From Stenotrophomonas sp. SY1 (lineage in GTDB: Bacteria > Pseudomonadota > Gammaproteobacteria > Xanthomonadales > Xanthomonadaceae), in NCBI RefSeq assembly GCF_021202945.1, contig NZ_JAJOYR010000001.1:620001-684000 (forward strand): DNA of 64,000 nt. Direction: 5' to 3'. The translations under genes were made by a program, and so were the position numbers. The notes under the pieces are model-generated. The model worked only from the letters and a program-made list of their open reading frames with translations. It searched no databases and was not told the origin of the DNA. Below are positions 45,433-56,240 of the stretch, one piece after another. Within the stretch, counting starts at the first letter, position 1; each line of letters begins with the position of its first letter.

Positions 45433-46932
45433 TTACCAGCGCAGTTTGCGCCGCGCCATTTCCTTCACCAGCTGCTGCATCAGGTCGCGCGCCTGCTGTT
45501 CTTCCAGGAAGCGCAGCTGCAACGGCGGCGCACCGAAGGCACCGGCCGTATCCAGCGTCAGCGTGGCAGTGCCGAAACGGTGATCCAGCGGTGAGCGGTC
45601 CAGGCGCAGGGCCTGGAGTTTGTCCAGCTCGGCAACACGCCACCAGCGGTTCCACCAGCCACCGCGCACCGCAACCCGCCGCGCGTCGATGCTGTAGCCG
45701 ATGCGCGTGACCTGTCGGTGCGCCTTGAACGCCGACCACGGCAGCCACAGCAGCGGCAGCAGCCCCCATGGGCCAGTCTCATAGGTGAGCAACGCGGCCA
45801 GCAGCCCGGTCACGATCAGCGCCGGCAGGCACAGCCGCCACCAACCGCGGGTGGAAACGGCATGCCATTGCTGCGGTGGCCATTGCAGCTGCGGCAACAG
45901 ATGTTGCAGCAACCCGTCGCAGGCCTCCGGCGTGGCGACCGGAGCCAGTTCCTTCAGCGCGCGCCCATCCTTTTCCTGATTGCCACCGCTGGCGATGTCC
46001 ACGCGCAGCTGGCGCCGCCCGAACAGACGGTGCAGGGCGCTTTCGCGCAGGGTCCAGGCCTGGATGCGGCGCCGGGCGACGCTGGTGCGCAGGCGGCTCA
46101 ACAGGCCGCGTTCGACGGTCAGGCGCTTCTCGGCTTCGCTCAAGCGGAAACCGTAGTACTGCACGATCGCCAGCCCGATCGAGAGCAGCTGCATCAGCAC
46201 CACCATCACCAGCAGCGCGAACACGCCGCTGGCGATCAACGTGGAAGTGTCCAGTTGCAACTGGCTGGCGTAGCCGGTCATCTGCCGGCCCTGTTGATCG
46301 ATGAAGTCTTCCAGCGCGTTGCGCGGCAGCATCTGGTAGCCGGCACCGATGGCGGCGGCAATCACCACCAGGGCGCGGTTGGAAATCAGCCCCTGGCGCA
46401 CGATTTCGGGCAGCGACAGCGTGAGCAGTACATCCGGCGCGGGTTCGGCCGGTGCATCGCTGGCGGCGGGCTGGCTGCCGCGTTGCCGGATCAATCGCTC
46501 CAGCTCCAGTGCCTGCTCCAGCTTGAGCACGCGCATCTGCGCTTCAGGCTTGTCGCCAGCGGCCGATTCCAGCCGCAGCTCGGCCACGCCGAACAGGCGA
46601 TGCAGCAGATTCTGGTGCACCACTACGTTGTGGATGCGGGCGAAGGGAATCTCGCGCCGGGTGCGTTCAAGAATGCCGCTGCGGATGACCAGTGCATCGC
46701 TGCCGATGCGGTAGCGGTAGGTCAGGTACTGCAGCACCGCACTGGCGACCAGCGACACGATCACCGCCAGGGTCAGCCAGTGCGCATAGGGAAACTCGTC
46801 GCCCTGGCGGCGGCTGCCGAAGAACAGCAATGCCACCAGCGGCACCAGCAGTTGCTGGATCTGTTGCTGCAAGGCGAACAGCCACGACCAGGGATGCAGG
46901 CGTTGTTCGTCGGGAGCGGGGGCGTCGATCAC
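45433..46932 (-). CDS. YdbT-type bacterial PH domain membrane protein
   Basis: A 499-residue protein. Three bPH2/DUF304 modules are separated by pairs of transmembrane helices. The first reads YRIGSDALVIRSGILERTRREIPFARIHNV, the second VERGLLSRLRTSVARRRIQAW, the third IDARRVAVRGGWWNR. The layout matches YdbT, which is always coded with YdbS. It overlaps the ydbS-like gene by four bases (ATGA). Function is unknown; homologues affect envelope stability and peptide resistance in other bacteria. Confidence 0.85.
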   Translation of the reverse strand: MIDAPAPDEQRLHPWSWLFALQQQIQQLLVPLVALLFFGSRRQGDEFPYAHWLTLAVIVSLVASAVLQYLTYRYRIGSDALVIRSGILERTRREIPFARIHNVVVHQNLLHRLFGVAELRLESAAGDKPEAQMRVLKLEQALELERLIRQRGSQPAASDAPAEPAPDVLLTLSLPEIVRQGLISNRALVVIAAAIGAGYQMLPRNALEDFIDQQGRQMTGYASQLQLDTSTLIASGVFALLVMVVLMQLLSIGLAIVQYYGFRLSEAEKRLTVERGLLSRLRTSVARRRIQAWTLRESALHRLFGRRQLRVDIASGGNQEKDGRALKELAPVATPEACDGLLQHLLPQLQWPPQQWHAVSTRGWWRLCLPALIVTGLLAALLTYETGPWGLLPLLWLPWSAFKAHRQVTRIGYSIDARRVAVRGGWWNRWWRVAELDKLQALRLDRSPLDHRFGTATLTLDTAGAFGAPPLQLRFLEEQQARDLMQQLVKEMARRKLRW

Positions 46933-47444
46933 AGCGCGTCGTCGTCGTGGTCGAGCTGGCGTGCCAGCCGGTCGCGCAGGCGCTCGGCATCGGCCTGCTC
47001 AAGGCTGGGGACGGCGACGGTGTTCATGCGGGTGCCGGCGGTATGCACGATCAGCGTGGCCAGGCCGGCGGCGCGTTCCAACGGGCCACGGCGTAGATCC
47101 AGATGCTGCACACGCGAGATCGGCACGTGGCTTTCGCTCTGCCACAGATGTCCGCGACGAACGCCAAGCGCCTGGGCATCCAGTCGCCAGAAGGTGAGGC
47201 GGTGGCGGCGCCAACCAAACCAGGCGCCGAGCAGCAGGCCCGCCACCATGCCGGCGCAGCCGGCCAGCAGCCAATGCGGGTAGCGCGCCACTTGGGCGAG
47301 GATGCCTGCGGCCAGCGTCAACGGGATGGCCATGGCAATCCCGCCGCCGATGGCAGCGAACACGGCGCCGCGCGCTGGCAGCGATTGCCAGTCCGTTTCG
47401 TGGGCGGGGAGGGTTTGTTCGGGGAGCGCAGGAGGTTCCGTCAT
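46929..47444 (-). CDS. YdbS-type bacterial PH domain membrane protein
   Basis: A 171-residue partner of the downstream gene. It has two transmembrane helices (GIAMAIPLTLAAGILAQV, LLAGCAGMVAGLLLGAWFGW) followed by one bPH2 domain (RRGHLWQSESHVPISRVQHLDLRRGPLERAAGLATL), typical of YdbS. Translationally coupled to the YdbT-like gene. Probable complex in the inner membrane. Confidence 0.85.
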   Translation of the reverse strand: MTEPPALPEQTLPAHETDWQSLPARGAVFAAIGGGIAMAIPLTLAAGILAQVARYPHWLLAGCAGMVAGLLLGAWFGWRRHRLTFWRLDAQALGVRRGHLWQSESHVPISRVQHLDLRRGPLERAAGLATLIVHTAGTRMNTVAVPSLEQADAERLRDRLARQLDHDDDAL

Positions 47445-47516
47445 GCGCAGACTCTAGCCGTTAGCGCAGCAGTGCGTGAAGGCCGGGAGTGGGTGTATTG
47501 GAATCTGGAGCAAATG

Positions 47517-47645
47517 CACCCCTCCCCAGCCCTCCCCTTCGCCTGCGGCGAAAGGGAGGGAGATAAGCAAGAACGTCGGCGCACGATGTGCTGCTCTTGG
47601 CCCCTCCCTTTCGCAGTAGGCGAAGGGGAGGGCTGGGGAGGGGTG
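47517..47645. repeat. MITE-like element with 27-bp perfect inverted arms
   Basis: The arms at 47517-47543 and 47619-47645 are exact inverted complements (CACCCCTCCCC... to ...GGGGAGGGGTG) around a 75-bp interior. It resembles the elements at 25001-25252 but its interior is different. It fills half the gap between the PH-domain gene and ribA. No coding capacity. Confidence 0.85.
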
Positions 47646-47688
47646 CTTTCAGCTTGCCGCTTCTGCTCCGCTCCCTTATTCCTTCACT

Positions 47689-48819
47689 TCACTGCGCAGC
47701 CATGATCAGCGCATCGACATCCAGATGATGGCCCGCACGTTCGGCCTTGGTGCGCAGGTACTGCTCGTTCTCGGCAGTGATCTCGCCGGTCACCGGCACG
47801 CAGCCGACCACTTCGATGCCGGCATTGCGCAGGCGCTGCACCTTGGTGGGGTTGTTGGTCAGCAACTGGATGCGCTGCACGCCCAGGGCGCGCAGCATCG
47901 CCGCCGCGCTGCCATAGCGGCGCTCGTCGGCGCTGAAGCCCAGCTGCGCATCGGCATCGATCGTGTCCAGCCCTTCGTGCTGATAACCGTAGGCGCGCAT
48001 CTTGGCGGCGATGCCCGTGCCGCGGCCTTCCTGGTCCAGGTACAGCAGGATGCCGCCGCCCAGTTCCTTGAGCGTGCGCAGGCCACGCCGCAGTTGGTCG
48101 CCGCAGTCGCATTTGAGCGAACCGAACAGGTCGCCGGTCAGGCATGAGGAATGCACGCGTACCGGCACCGCGCCCTGCAGGTCGGGCGTACCGACAATCA
48201 CCGCCACCTGGTCGCGCTGCGCCACGCCGCCACGGAACACGGCGAATTCGCTCATGCCCACGTCGCGCAGCGGCACCGGCGAGCGGGTGACCAGTTCGTA
48301 GTCCTGGCCAGCCTGGGCAGCGCCGTGCGTGAGATCGTCCAGGCTCAGTTGCAGGCAGCCATCGAACTGGCTGCCGCCATCGCCCAGTTCCACGGAGATC
48401 ATCGCCGGCAGCAGCAGGCCGAGCCGGGCGATCTCGACGCTGGCGGCATCCAGGTCGTTGCCGGCCGCACTGGCATCGTCAGGCGCGGTTGCATCACGCA
48501 GATAGGCCAGCGCCGGCAGGCTGGCGAAGTCACGCCCGGCCAGGGGAACGTGGATGCCGTGCGGCGCCTCGATACCCAGCGTCTGCGCGCGTGGCGCGGT
48601 GAGGAACAGGTAGTGCTGCTGGCCGGCGGCGCGGGCGAACCTGTCAAAACTTGCCGGGGTGCTGCTGTCCAGCGCGGAGGTCGCCAGCCGACGGTTGCCG
48701 TCCACCACCACCACCACCGGGCGGCCCGCGCGCAACTCGGCGGCGGCCCGTTCGCAGGCGATGGCTGCGGTTTCGGCGAACAGGGAAGGGCTGTCGGTAA
48801 GGTTGGGGGAGGTGTTCAT
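47689..48819 (-). CDS. ribA: GTP cyclohydrolase II with degenerate RibB-like N-terminus
   Basis: A 376-residue two-domain protein. The C-terminal half is an intact GTP cyclohydrolase II: VRVHSSCLTGDLFGSLKCDCG (three zinc-binding Cys), LYLDQEGRGTGIAAKM (catalytic region), LTNNPTKV. The N-terminal half (about residues 1-190) has the outline of DHBP synthase (RAGRPVVVVVDGN, IGLL-like and TG-like parts), but the essential acidic loop DDEDRENEGDL of RibB is replaced by VVDGNRRLATSAL. It should catalyse the first step of riboflavin synthesis but not the RibB step. The start at 48819 (MNTSPNLTDSP) is chosen; the longer frame is not homologous. It is alone on the minus strand. Confidence 0.9.
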   Translation of the reverse strand: MNTSPNLTDSPSLFAETAAIACERAAAELRAGRPVVVVVDGNRRLATSALDSSTPASFDRFARAAGQQHYLFLTAPRAQTLGIEAPHGIHVPLAGRDFASLPALAYLRDATAPDDASAAGNDLDAASVEIARLGLLLPAMISVELGDGGSQFDGCLQLSLDDLTHGAAQAGQDYELVTRSPVPLRDVGMSEFAVFRGGVAQRDQVAVIVGTPDLQGAVPVRVHSSCLTGDLFGSLKCDCGDQLRRGLRTLKELGGGILLYLDQEGRGTGIAAKMRAYGYQHEGLDTIDADAQLGFSADERRYGSAAAMLRALGVQRIQLLTNNPTKVQRLRNAGIEVVGCVPVTGEITAENEQYLRTKAERAGHHLDVDALIMAAQ

Positions 48820-48892
48820 CGGGGACCTTATGGGGGCCGCCGGTCGGGGATTCAATCGACGGAACCGGTGACGCAGTGTTGCAGCGGGCGTG

Positions 48893-49813
48893 TCAGTGCG
48901 GGTGCCTGGCGGTGGCGTAGGGGTCGTGCTCGCCGCTGCCCGGTGGGCGCAGCGTGTAACGCTTGTAGGTCCATTGGTACTGGCTGGGGTCGCGTCGGGC
49001 AATGCGTTCGATGCCGGCACTGAGCGTAGCGGCGGCAAGTTGCAGGTCCGGGTCGCCGATCTGCGCCGGAGCCGGCTCCACATGCAGGGCGAACTCGAGG
49101 TTCGGGCCGATGCGCTCGCACCAGGCGTACAGCACCGTTGCGCCGGTGCGCTCGGCCAGGCGGTTGACCAGGGTCATGGTCAGCGCCTGGATGCCGAAGA
49201 ACGGCACGAACACGCCATCGCCGTTCTTGGGCTGCTGGTCGGGCAGGATGCCGGTGGCGCCGCCGTCCTTGAGCACCTTGAACAACTGCCGCACCGCCGG
49301 CCCTTCGGCACGCACCTGGCGCACGTTGTCGCCGCCGCGGCACAGCTGCAGGAATTCGTCGCCGACCGGGTTCTCCGGCGGCGCGTAGACGATGGCGATC
49401 GGCCCGCGCGAGGCCAGCCATTGGTTCAGCAACTCCCAGTTGCCAAAGTGCGGGGCGACCACGATCACCCCCTTGCCCGAGGCCAGCGCAGCGTCGTACA
49501 GCGCCTCGCCGTGGCGCTCCTGCAGGTGCCGGGACAGGTTGCGGGCCGGATCATGGGTCCACAGGTACAGCGTTTCCATCGCCTGGCGGGCAGTGGTGCG
49601 CAGTACCTGGCGGTGCAGGTACTGGCGATCGGCCTCGGACAGCTCCGGGTAGGCCAGTTCCAGGTTGCGGCGGGTAACCCGGCTTTCACGGGCATTGATC
49701 AGCCGCCACAGGCCCGCCACCGCATCGGCCAGCGTCCGTTGCAGGGCCCACGGCAAGTGGGTCAGCAGGGCGGCGGCGCGGTAATAGAGTTTGGCGGTGG
49801 CGTGCGGTTTCAT
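48893..49813 (-). CDS. LpxL/LpxM-type lipid A acyltransferase
   Basis: A 306-residue lysophospholipid acyltransferase-like protein. The H(x4)E catalytic motif is HFGNWE (His122, Glu127), followed by [14 protein letters not shown] and a [17 protein letters not shown] block typical of HtrB/LpxL family enzymes. It adds a secondary acyl chain to lipid A at the cytoplasmic face of the inner membrane. Whether it is the lauroyl or myristoyl transferase cannot be told from sequence. It is divergent from dtd with a short promoter region, and fits the LPS theme. Confidence 0.9.
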   Translation of the reverse strand: MKPHATAKLYYRAAALLTHLPWALQRTLADAVAGLWRLINARESRVTRRNLELAYPELSEADRQYLHRQVLRTTARQAMETLYLWTHDPARNLSRHLQERHGEALYDAALASGKGVIVVAPHFGNWELLNQWLASRGPIAIVYAPPENPVGDEFLQLCRGGDNVRQVRAEGPAVRQLFKVLKDGGATGILPDQQPKNGDGVFVPFFGIQALTMTLVNRLAERTGATVLYAWCERIGPNLEFALHVEPAPAQIGDPDLQLAAATLSAGIERIARRDPSQYQWTYKRYTLRPPGSGEHDPYATARHPH

Positions 49814-49876
49814 CCCTACAAGTCTAGCCGCTGGCGGCCGGTGCTATCGTGCCCGTTTGCCTTGTCAGGACCTTGC

Positions 49877-50317
49877 ATGCTTTCACTGATCCAGCGCGTT
49901 TCCCAGGCCTCGGTGAGTGTTGACGGTGAGGTGGTCGGCCAGATTGGGGCGGGCCTGCTGGCATTTGTCGGGGTCGAACCGGAAGACAACGAGGCGGGGC
50001 TGGCGCGGATGGCCGAGCGCCTGCTGGGTTACCGGGTATTCGCCGACGAGGCCGGCCGGATGAACCGCTCCCTGCGCGATACCGGCGGCGGCCTGCTGCT
50101 GGTCAGCCAGTTCACCCTGGCCGCTGACACCCGTTCGGGCATGCGCCCGAGTTTCACCTCGGCGGCCCCGCCGGCCGAGGCTGAACGGCTTTTCAACCAA
50201 CTGGTGGCGATCTGCCGCGAAAAGCACGTGCCGGGGGTGGAAACCGGCCGATTTGGTGCCCATATGGTAGTCAGCCTGGTCAATGACGGGCCCGTAACCT
50301 TTCTGCTCAGACCGTAA
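49877..50317 (+). CDS. dtd: D-aminoacyl-tRNA deacylase
   Basis: A 146-residue protein with the DTD fold. The opening [21 protein letters not shown], the [17 protein letters not shown] motif (catalytic site with the conserved Ser and Thr) and the C-terminal NDGPVTFLL (Gly-cisPro motif for chiral proofreading) are all present. It removes D-amino acids (and glycine from tRNA-Ala). It sits 93 bases upstream of rpoD. Confidence 0.96.
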   Translation: MLSLIQRVSQASVSVDGEVVGQIGAGLLAFVGVEPEDNEAGLARMAERLLGYRVFADEAGRMNRSLRDTGGGLLLVSQFTLAADTRSGMRPSFTSAAPPAEAERLFNQLVAICREKHVPGVETGRFGAHMVVSLVNDGPVTFLLRP

Positions 50318-50358
50318 CGCGCCGTGGAACCACCGTCCCGGCAAGCGTTATGCTGCGC

Positions 50359-50367
50359 TGGTATAAT
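50359..50367 (+). promoter_or_regulatory. Extended -10 promoter of rpoD
   Basis: TGGTATAAT is a perfect extended -10 element (TGn TATAAT), 42 bases before the rpoD start. No good -35 hexamer lies at the usual distance, as is common for extended -10 promoters. Confidence 0.7.
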
Positions 50368-50409
50368 GCTAGGTTCCCATTTCCTTACAGCCGGTGGCGC
50401 GAGCATTAC

Positions 50410-52263
<1,854 letters not shown>

Positions 52264-52296
52264 TCGTCGCGTCGTAGAAGCCGCAAGGAAACATGA

Positions 52297-52323
52297 AAAC
52301 CCCGCCGCAAGGCGGGGTTTTTC
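52297..52323 (+). terminator. rpoD terminator
   Basis: A stem AAAACCCCGCC / GGCGGGGTTTT with a GCAA loop, followed by TTTCTTTG, 34 bases after the rpoD stop. Classic rho-independent terminator. Confidence 0.95.
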
Positions 52324-53021
52324 TTTGCGCGGGCAGCCACAAACGTGCCGGCCCACGCGGGTAGAGCGGAGCCATGCCCCGCTGCTTTGCACAGCCGCAT
52401 GCGGGAACGAGAACAGCAGCACCTGGGCTTCGCAGGCCGGGATGCCACGACGTGCGGTTTCGGCAACGTGCGCGCAGCAGGTTTCATGGTGCGTGGATTT
52501 GATTCCAGCACTGCCAGTGCCACTCCCGCCATCGTTGGGGAGCATCATGCGCGGCATCGTTCGGCGTACCTGCAAATGCCGGGTACACAGGCCGGCCAGC
52601 CGAGGCACGGTGCGCATGATTTCCTGCATGACCACAGCCGTGGAGTGCAGCATCGCGCCACCGCACATACACGCCAGCACCTGCCAGTCCTTGATTGGGA
52701 AACGCATCGTTTCATTGCACGCCGAGGCCGCGAAAGATCGATGCAGGCCTGGGCATGCGGGCTGCTTCTGGCGTCTTCCATCGTGTGCATGTGATGCGTG
52801 CATGCCGGTTGCATCTGCGTTGCATGCGGGTTGTGTGTGCAGTTCCGGAACACGTGCTCTCGTGCAGTAATGCTGCGCGTGACATCACGCTCGTCGCATA
52901 CATGAGCGCTCGGAATATCCAAACAATCACATATCAAAGGAACGCGGAAACGGCCGGGTATAGCTTCGAGGGCAGGCGATGACGCAGATCGCCGTACTGC
53001 ATCTCCCCTTTCGAGGCTGTC
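52324..53021. other. Gene-free region between rpoD and the FadL-type gene
   Basis: About 700 bases. Several long open frames cross it on both strands, but none has a domain, a plausible ribosome-binding site or a composition like neighbouring genes. The AT-richer stretch around 52870-52970 probably carries the promoter for the downstream outer membrane protein. I see no RNA gene. Confidence 0.5.
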
Positions 53022-54284
53022 ATGAACGTCCGTACTCACGCTTCCCTTCGGCTTGCCGCAGGCATTGCCGCCTTGCTGGCCCCAGCCTTCGCTTCGGCCA
53101 CCAATGGTTATTTCACCCACGGCAACAGCGTCAAATCCAACGGCATTGCCGGCATCGGCATCGCGCTGCCGCAGGATGCATTGGCGGCGGCATCCAATCC
53201 CGCAGGTACCGTTCTGGTCGGTGATCGGCTGGACCTGGGCGCCACCTGGTTTGCGCCGCGCCGCAGTGCAAACATCATCGGCAACGCGTACGGCGCGGAT
53301 GCTCACTACGACGGCGATGACCGTGAGAATTTCGTGCTGCCTGAAGTGGGCTACACGCGAGCATTCGGTGATCGTTACGCCTGGGGTATTGCGTTGTACG
53401 GCAATGGCGGCATGAACACCGATTACGGCCAGAACCCATACGCGCGCTTTGGTGCGAGCGGCAAGGCGGGGGTGAACCTGGAGCAGATCTTCATCACGCC
53501 TTCGCTCGCGGTGAAGCTCAACGAGCGTCATTCGCTGGGCGTCGGCCTGAACCTGCTGTACCAGCGTTTCGAGGCCAAGGGCATTGGCTTTTTTGGTGCG
53601 CTCTCGCAATCGCCGAACAACGTCAGCAATCGCGGTACCGACACGTCCACCGGCGTTGGTGTGCGGCTGGGCTGGAACGGCCAGCTCAGCGACAGCGTGA
53701 CTGTCGGCGCCACCTGGTCCTCGAAGATCAAGGCCAGCGAGTTCGACAGGTACAAGGGCCTGTTCGCCGACAACGGCAGCTTCGATGTGCCGGAGAACTA
53801 CGGCATCGGCATCGCGTTCAAAGCCACCAACGCTGCCACCATCGCCGCCGAAGTGCAGCGCATCAACTACAGCGATGTGCGGTCGGTTGGCCAACCGCTG
53901 GCACCGCTGCTGCAAGGTGTGCCACTGGGTGCATCCTTCGGGCCGGGGTTTGGCTGGGACGATGTCACCGTCTACAAGCTTGGCGTGCAGTACACGCTGA
54001 CGCCTCAACTCACGGTGCGGGCCGGTTTCAGCCACAGCGACCAGCCCGTGCCGGAGACGCAGACCTTCTTCAACATCCTGGCGCCGGGGGTGGTGGAGAA
54101 CCATGTGACGCTCGGTGCGACATGGACCACGCGGCAAGGCAACGAGGTGAGTGGCTATCTCGCCCATGCTTCGTCCAAGCGTGTTGCTGGCAGCAATTCG
54201 ATTCCCGCCAACTTCGGCGGCGGTGAGGCCGACCTGAAGTTGTCCGAAAACCTGCTGGGCGTGTCCTATGCGTGGACGTTCTGA
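53022..54284 (+). CDS. FadL/OMPP1-family outer membrane transport protein
   Basis: A 420-residue outer membrane protein. The signal peptide ends FASA, and the mature start ATNGYFTHGNSVKSNGIAG is the FadL-type N-terminal hatch motif with its NPA box (AAASNPAGTVLVGDRLDLG). The beta-barrel ends LLGVSYAWTF, the terminal-aromatic rule. FadL channels pass long-chain fatty acids and other hydrophobic molecules by lateral diffusion. The substrate is unknown. It is the last chromosomal gene before the tRNA. Confidence 0.9.
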   Translation: MNVRTHASLRLAAGIAALLAPAFASATNGYFTHGNSVKSNGIAGIGIALPQDALAAASNPAGTVLVGDRLDLGATWFAPRRSANIIGNAYGADAHYDGDDRENFVLPEVGYTRAFGDRYAWGIALYGNGGMNTDYGQNPYARFGASGKAGVNLEQIFITPSLAVKLNERHSLGVGLNLLYQRFEAKGIGFFGALSQSPNNVSNRGTDTSTGVGVRLGWNGQLSDSVTVGATWSSKIKASEFDRYKGLFADNGSFDVPENYGIGIAFKATNAATIAAEVQRINYSDVRSVGQPLAPLLQGVPLGASFGPGFGWDDVTVYKLGVQYTLTPQLTVRAGFSHSDQPVPETQTFFNILAPGVVENHVTLGATWTTRQGNEVSGYLAHASSKRVAGSNSIPANFGGGEADLKLSENLLGVSYAWTF

Positions 54285-54611
54285 GCGGGCGCGGGAGTCG
54301 CCGAGCGCGCCCCACGCTTGTGTCTGCGGGTGCACTGGCGTGGCTGGCTCAGCTGCGCTGACCTCGCCGCCGGCGTGCAGGCCAGGGGCATTTCCGCGTG
54401 TGCGATAAGCGGACCGGGCACGGTCAGCGCCGGCATGGTTGATCTGTGCGCTGACTTTCTTCGCGCGCGTAGAGACCAAGGCCCGGACCCGCTCCCGATG
54501 CGGGGCAAGCCCGGTGTGCCGGCCGGATGCTGGAATGCCAGCGGACTGGCCCCGAGTGTTGTTACAGCATGGCCGTCGACGGTGTCGTCCACTACACTGT
54601 GCCGTCACTGC
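54285..54611. other. Gap upstream of the tRNA gene
   Basis: 327 bases. It must carry the tRNA promoter; TACACTGT near 54591 could be its -10 region, with TTGTTA (about 54558) as a poor -35. No gene is evident. Confidence 0.4.
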
Positions 54612-54687
54612 GGGCCTATAGCTCAACGGTTAGAGCAGAGGACTCATAATCCTTTGGTTTCAGGTTCGAATCCTGATGGGCCCACCA
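54612..54687 (+). tRNA. tRNA-Ile (anticodon CAT, lysidine-type)
   Basis: A 76-base cloverleaf with encoded CCA. Acceptor GGGCCTA pairs with TGGGCCC (one G-T), D-stem GCTC/GAGC, anticodon stem GAGGA/TCCTT with loop CTCATAA (anticodon CAT), T-stem TCAGG/CCTGA with TTCGAAT loop. The G-C-rich acceptor and the CTCATAA loop resemble the minor tRNA-Ile2 that is modified to lysidine and reads AUA, rather than initiator or elongator Met. An elongator tRNA-Met is the alternative. Its 3' half is the attachment site of the element that follows. Confidence 0.92.
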
Positions 54688-54695
54688 TATAAAAC

Positions 54696-54728
54696 AGGCA
54701 CTTAGGCTGTCGCCCAAGTGCCTTTTTT
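54696..54728 (+). terminator. tRNA terminator
   Basis: An 8-bp stem AGGCACTT / AAGTGCCT followed by TTTTT, nine bases after the tRNA CCA. A good rho-independent terminator. Confidence 0.85.
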
Positions 54729-54756
54729 GTGGCCGTGGAAAAATTGGTGGAAAAAT

Positions 54757-55944
54757 TCAGCGTGGTTTAGGCGTATCGACCACTGGTAGTTCATGGTCAT
54801 AGCGATCTGTCGTTTCGGGTGTCACGTGCCCTGCAGCGTCCTGTTTGTCACCCCGGTTCCCGGCAGTGTCGGTGATGCCGCGATGCTTCAAGCCATGCAA
54901 AGAAAAGCGCTCTGCTTCGGTTATGACCTTCACCCGGATGGCTTCGCGAATGAAACGTTGCCACACGGTGTCTAGGCTCGATTTGCGCATGGGGTTGCCG
55001 GTTTGTTCAACCAGTAGAAACCTGTCTGACGCCTGCAACGGAATAGCAAAGCCACGGCCAGGGCGATTCCAGATGGCTTTGCGCCGGTCCACCAGCGCAT
55101 TCCAAGCAACCGTGGTTTGCTCGTCCCAGCGCGTTACGTTGTCGCGGGAACCCTTGCGCCGATTGCTGTGGATGCCCTCATCGAGCCTATGGGCATCAGT
55201 GAGCGTGCAAACCTCAATGCCGCGAAGACGGACGCTGTAGGCCAATACCATCACGGGGACCAGATAAGATGGAAAGCTGCCTTTCGTGTGTGGGGTTAAG
55301 GCCCCCCGATCGCGCGCGAACTCAAGCACGCGCCGGTACGTGTCAGCCGTGGGCATCTTGAAAGCCTTGGCCTCTTTGGCCTGGCGCACTCCGAGCGCGG
55401 CGTTTTGCTTGCAGATGCCATGACGCACGCCCCAAGCGAGAGTGCGCCGGAGATAGCGAAAGAGGTGGTTGGCTTTCGATGGCGTTGCCGGGACTGCAGG
55501 TTGACGGCGTGTTGCGGGCCGACCCATGGCGTACGTTTCAACCAGACGCTGGACAAGCGGTGTTGTGACTCGTTCTACGGGAAGCTGGCCAAGGAGACTG
55601 CCATCCTTCAGCGCGTACTGTTCCAGTGCTGAGGCATACCCCTTGTAGTGCTTCTGTGTCAGCAACTCCAGCTCTTTGAACTCCAGCGATTTGTGGAACC
55701 TGTCGAACAAGTGCTCTAGCGTTCCCACAGTAGTGCCCGTGGTGCGCTTCTCCATGATTTCGTGAAGCTCTGACAGACGAGCGGTGGCGCTAGCCACCGT
55801 CACCTTTACATCACGACCACCTTCAGGGTGGGGAGCGTAAACGAACCAACGATCACGCTCCCAGTAGATACCGCGTGGCAGTGCTTCCTGCTCAATGTGC
55901 CCCGGAATCGTGGGGTTGAACTTCCTTTTTCTGCCACGGCTCAT
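54757..55944 (-). CDS. Tyrosine recombinase / integrase
   Basis: A 395-residue phage-type integrase. An N-terminal arm/core-binding part (LEHLFDRFHKSLEFKELELLTQKHYKGYASAL) precedes the catalytic domain with the catalytic Arg in LAYSVRLRGIEVCTL, the HxxR box HGLKHRGI and, near the C-terminus, AGHVTPETTDRYDH with the final His and the nucleophilic Tyr. It lies 69 bases from the tRNA 3' end and is transcribed toward it, as expected for an element integrated there. The conserved residues are intact, so it may be active. Its start codon abuts a severed SRAP fragment on the other strand. Confidence 0.93.
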   Translation of the reverse strand: MSRGRKRKFNPTIPGHIEQEALPRGIYWERDRWFVYAPHPEGGRDVKVTVASATARLSELHEIMEKRTTGTTVGTLEHLFDRFHKSLEFKELELLTQKHYKGYASALEQYALKDGSLLGQLPVERVTTPLVQRLVETYAMGRPATRRQPAVPATPSKANHLFRYLRRTLAWGVRHGICKQNAALGVRQAKEAKAFKMPTADTYRRVLEFARDRGALTPHTKGSFPSYLVPVMVLAYSVRLRGIEVCTLTDAHRLDEGIHSNRRKGSRDNVTRWDEQTTVAWNALVDRRKAIWNRPGRGFAIPLQASDRFLLVEQTGNPMRKSSLDTVWQRFIREAIRVKVITEAERFSLHGLKHRGITDTAGNRGDKQDAAGHVTPETTDRYDHELPVVDTPKPR

Positions 55945-55988
55945 CAGATCAGATCCTCTGGTTTCTGCTCATTCTCGGCAGCGACCCG

Positions 55989-56240
55989 ATGTTCGTCGCG
56001 TGCCTCTGGGCGAACTGGCAAGACCCGGAGGGTGTGGAACCCGACATGCTTTGCTTCGCGGCCATCACTGACGATCCCGAGCCAGAGGTGGCGGCGGCAG
56101 GGCACGACCGGACAATCATCAACATCAAGCCGGAGCACATCGAGGCCTGGCTCAATCCAGATCCCGCTGATCTCGACGCCCTTTTTGGGATCTTCGATGA
56201 CAAGCGTCACCCGTTCTACGAGCACCGCATTGCCGCTTAG
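55989..56240 (+). pseudogene. Truncated SRAP (YedK/HMCES-like) C-terminal fragment
   Basis: An 83-codon frame whose product (FVACLWANWQDPEGVEPDML, then GHDRTIINIKPEHIEAWLNPD) resembles the C-terminal half of SOS-response-associated peptidases, which carry GLWxxWxDPEG, H-DRMP and WL-DP blocks. The N-terminal catalytic Cys2 domain is missing: the frame is open upstream to the integrase start with unrelated residues. It looks like a remnant cut by recombination, and is unlikely to be functional. The match is by eye. Confidence 0.6.

Noticed and set aside
52345..52794. A 149-codon frame after rpoD
   Set aside because: Composition unlike neighbouring genes, no domain, start lies next to the rpoD terminator without a ribosome-binding site.
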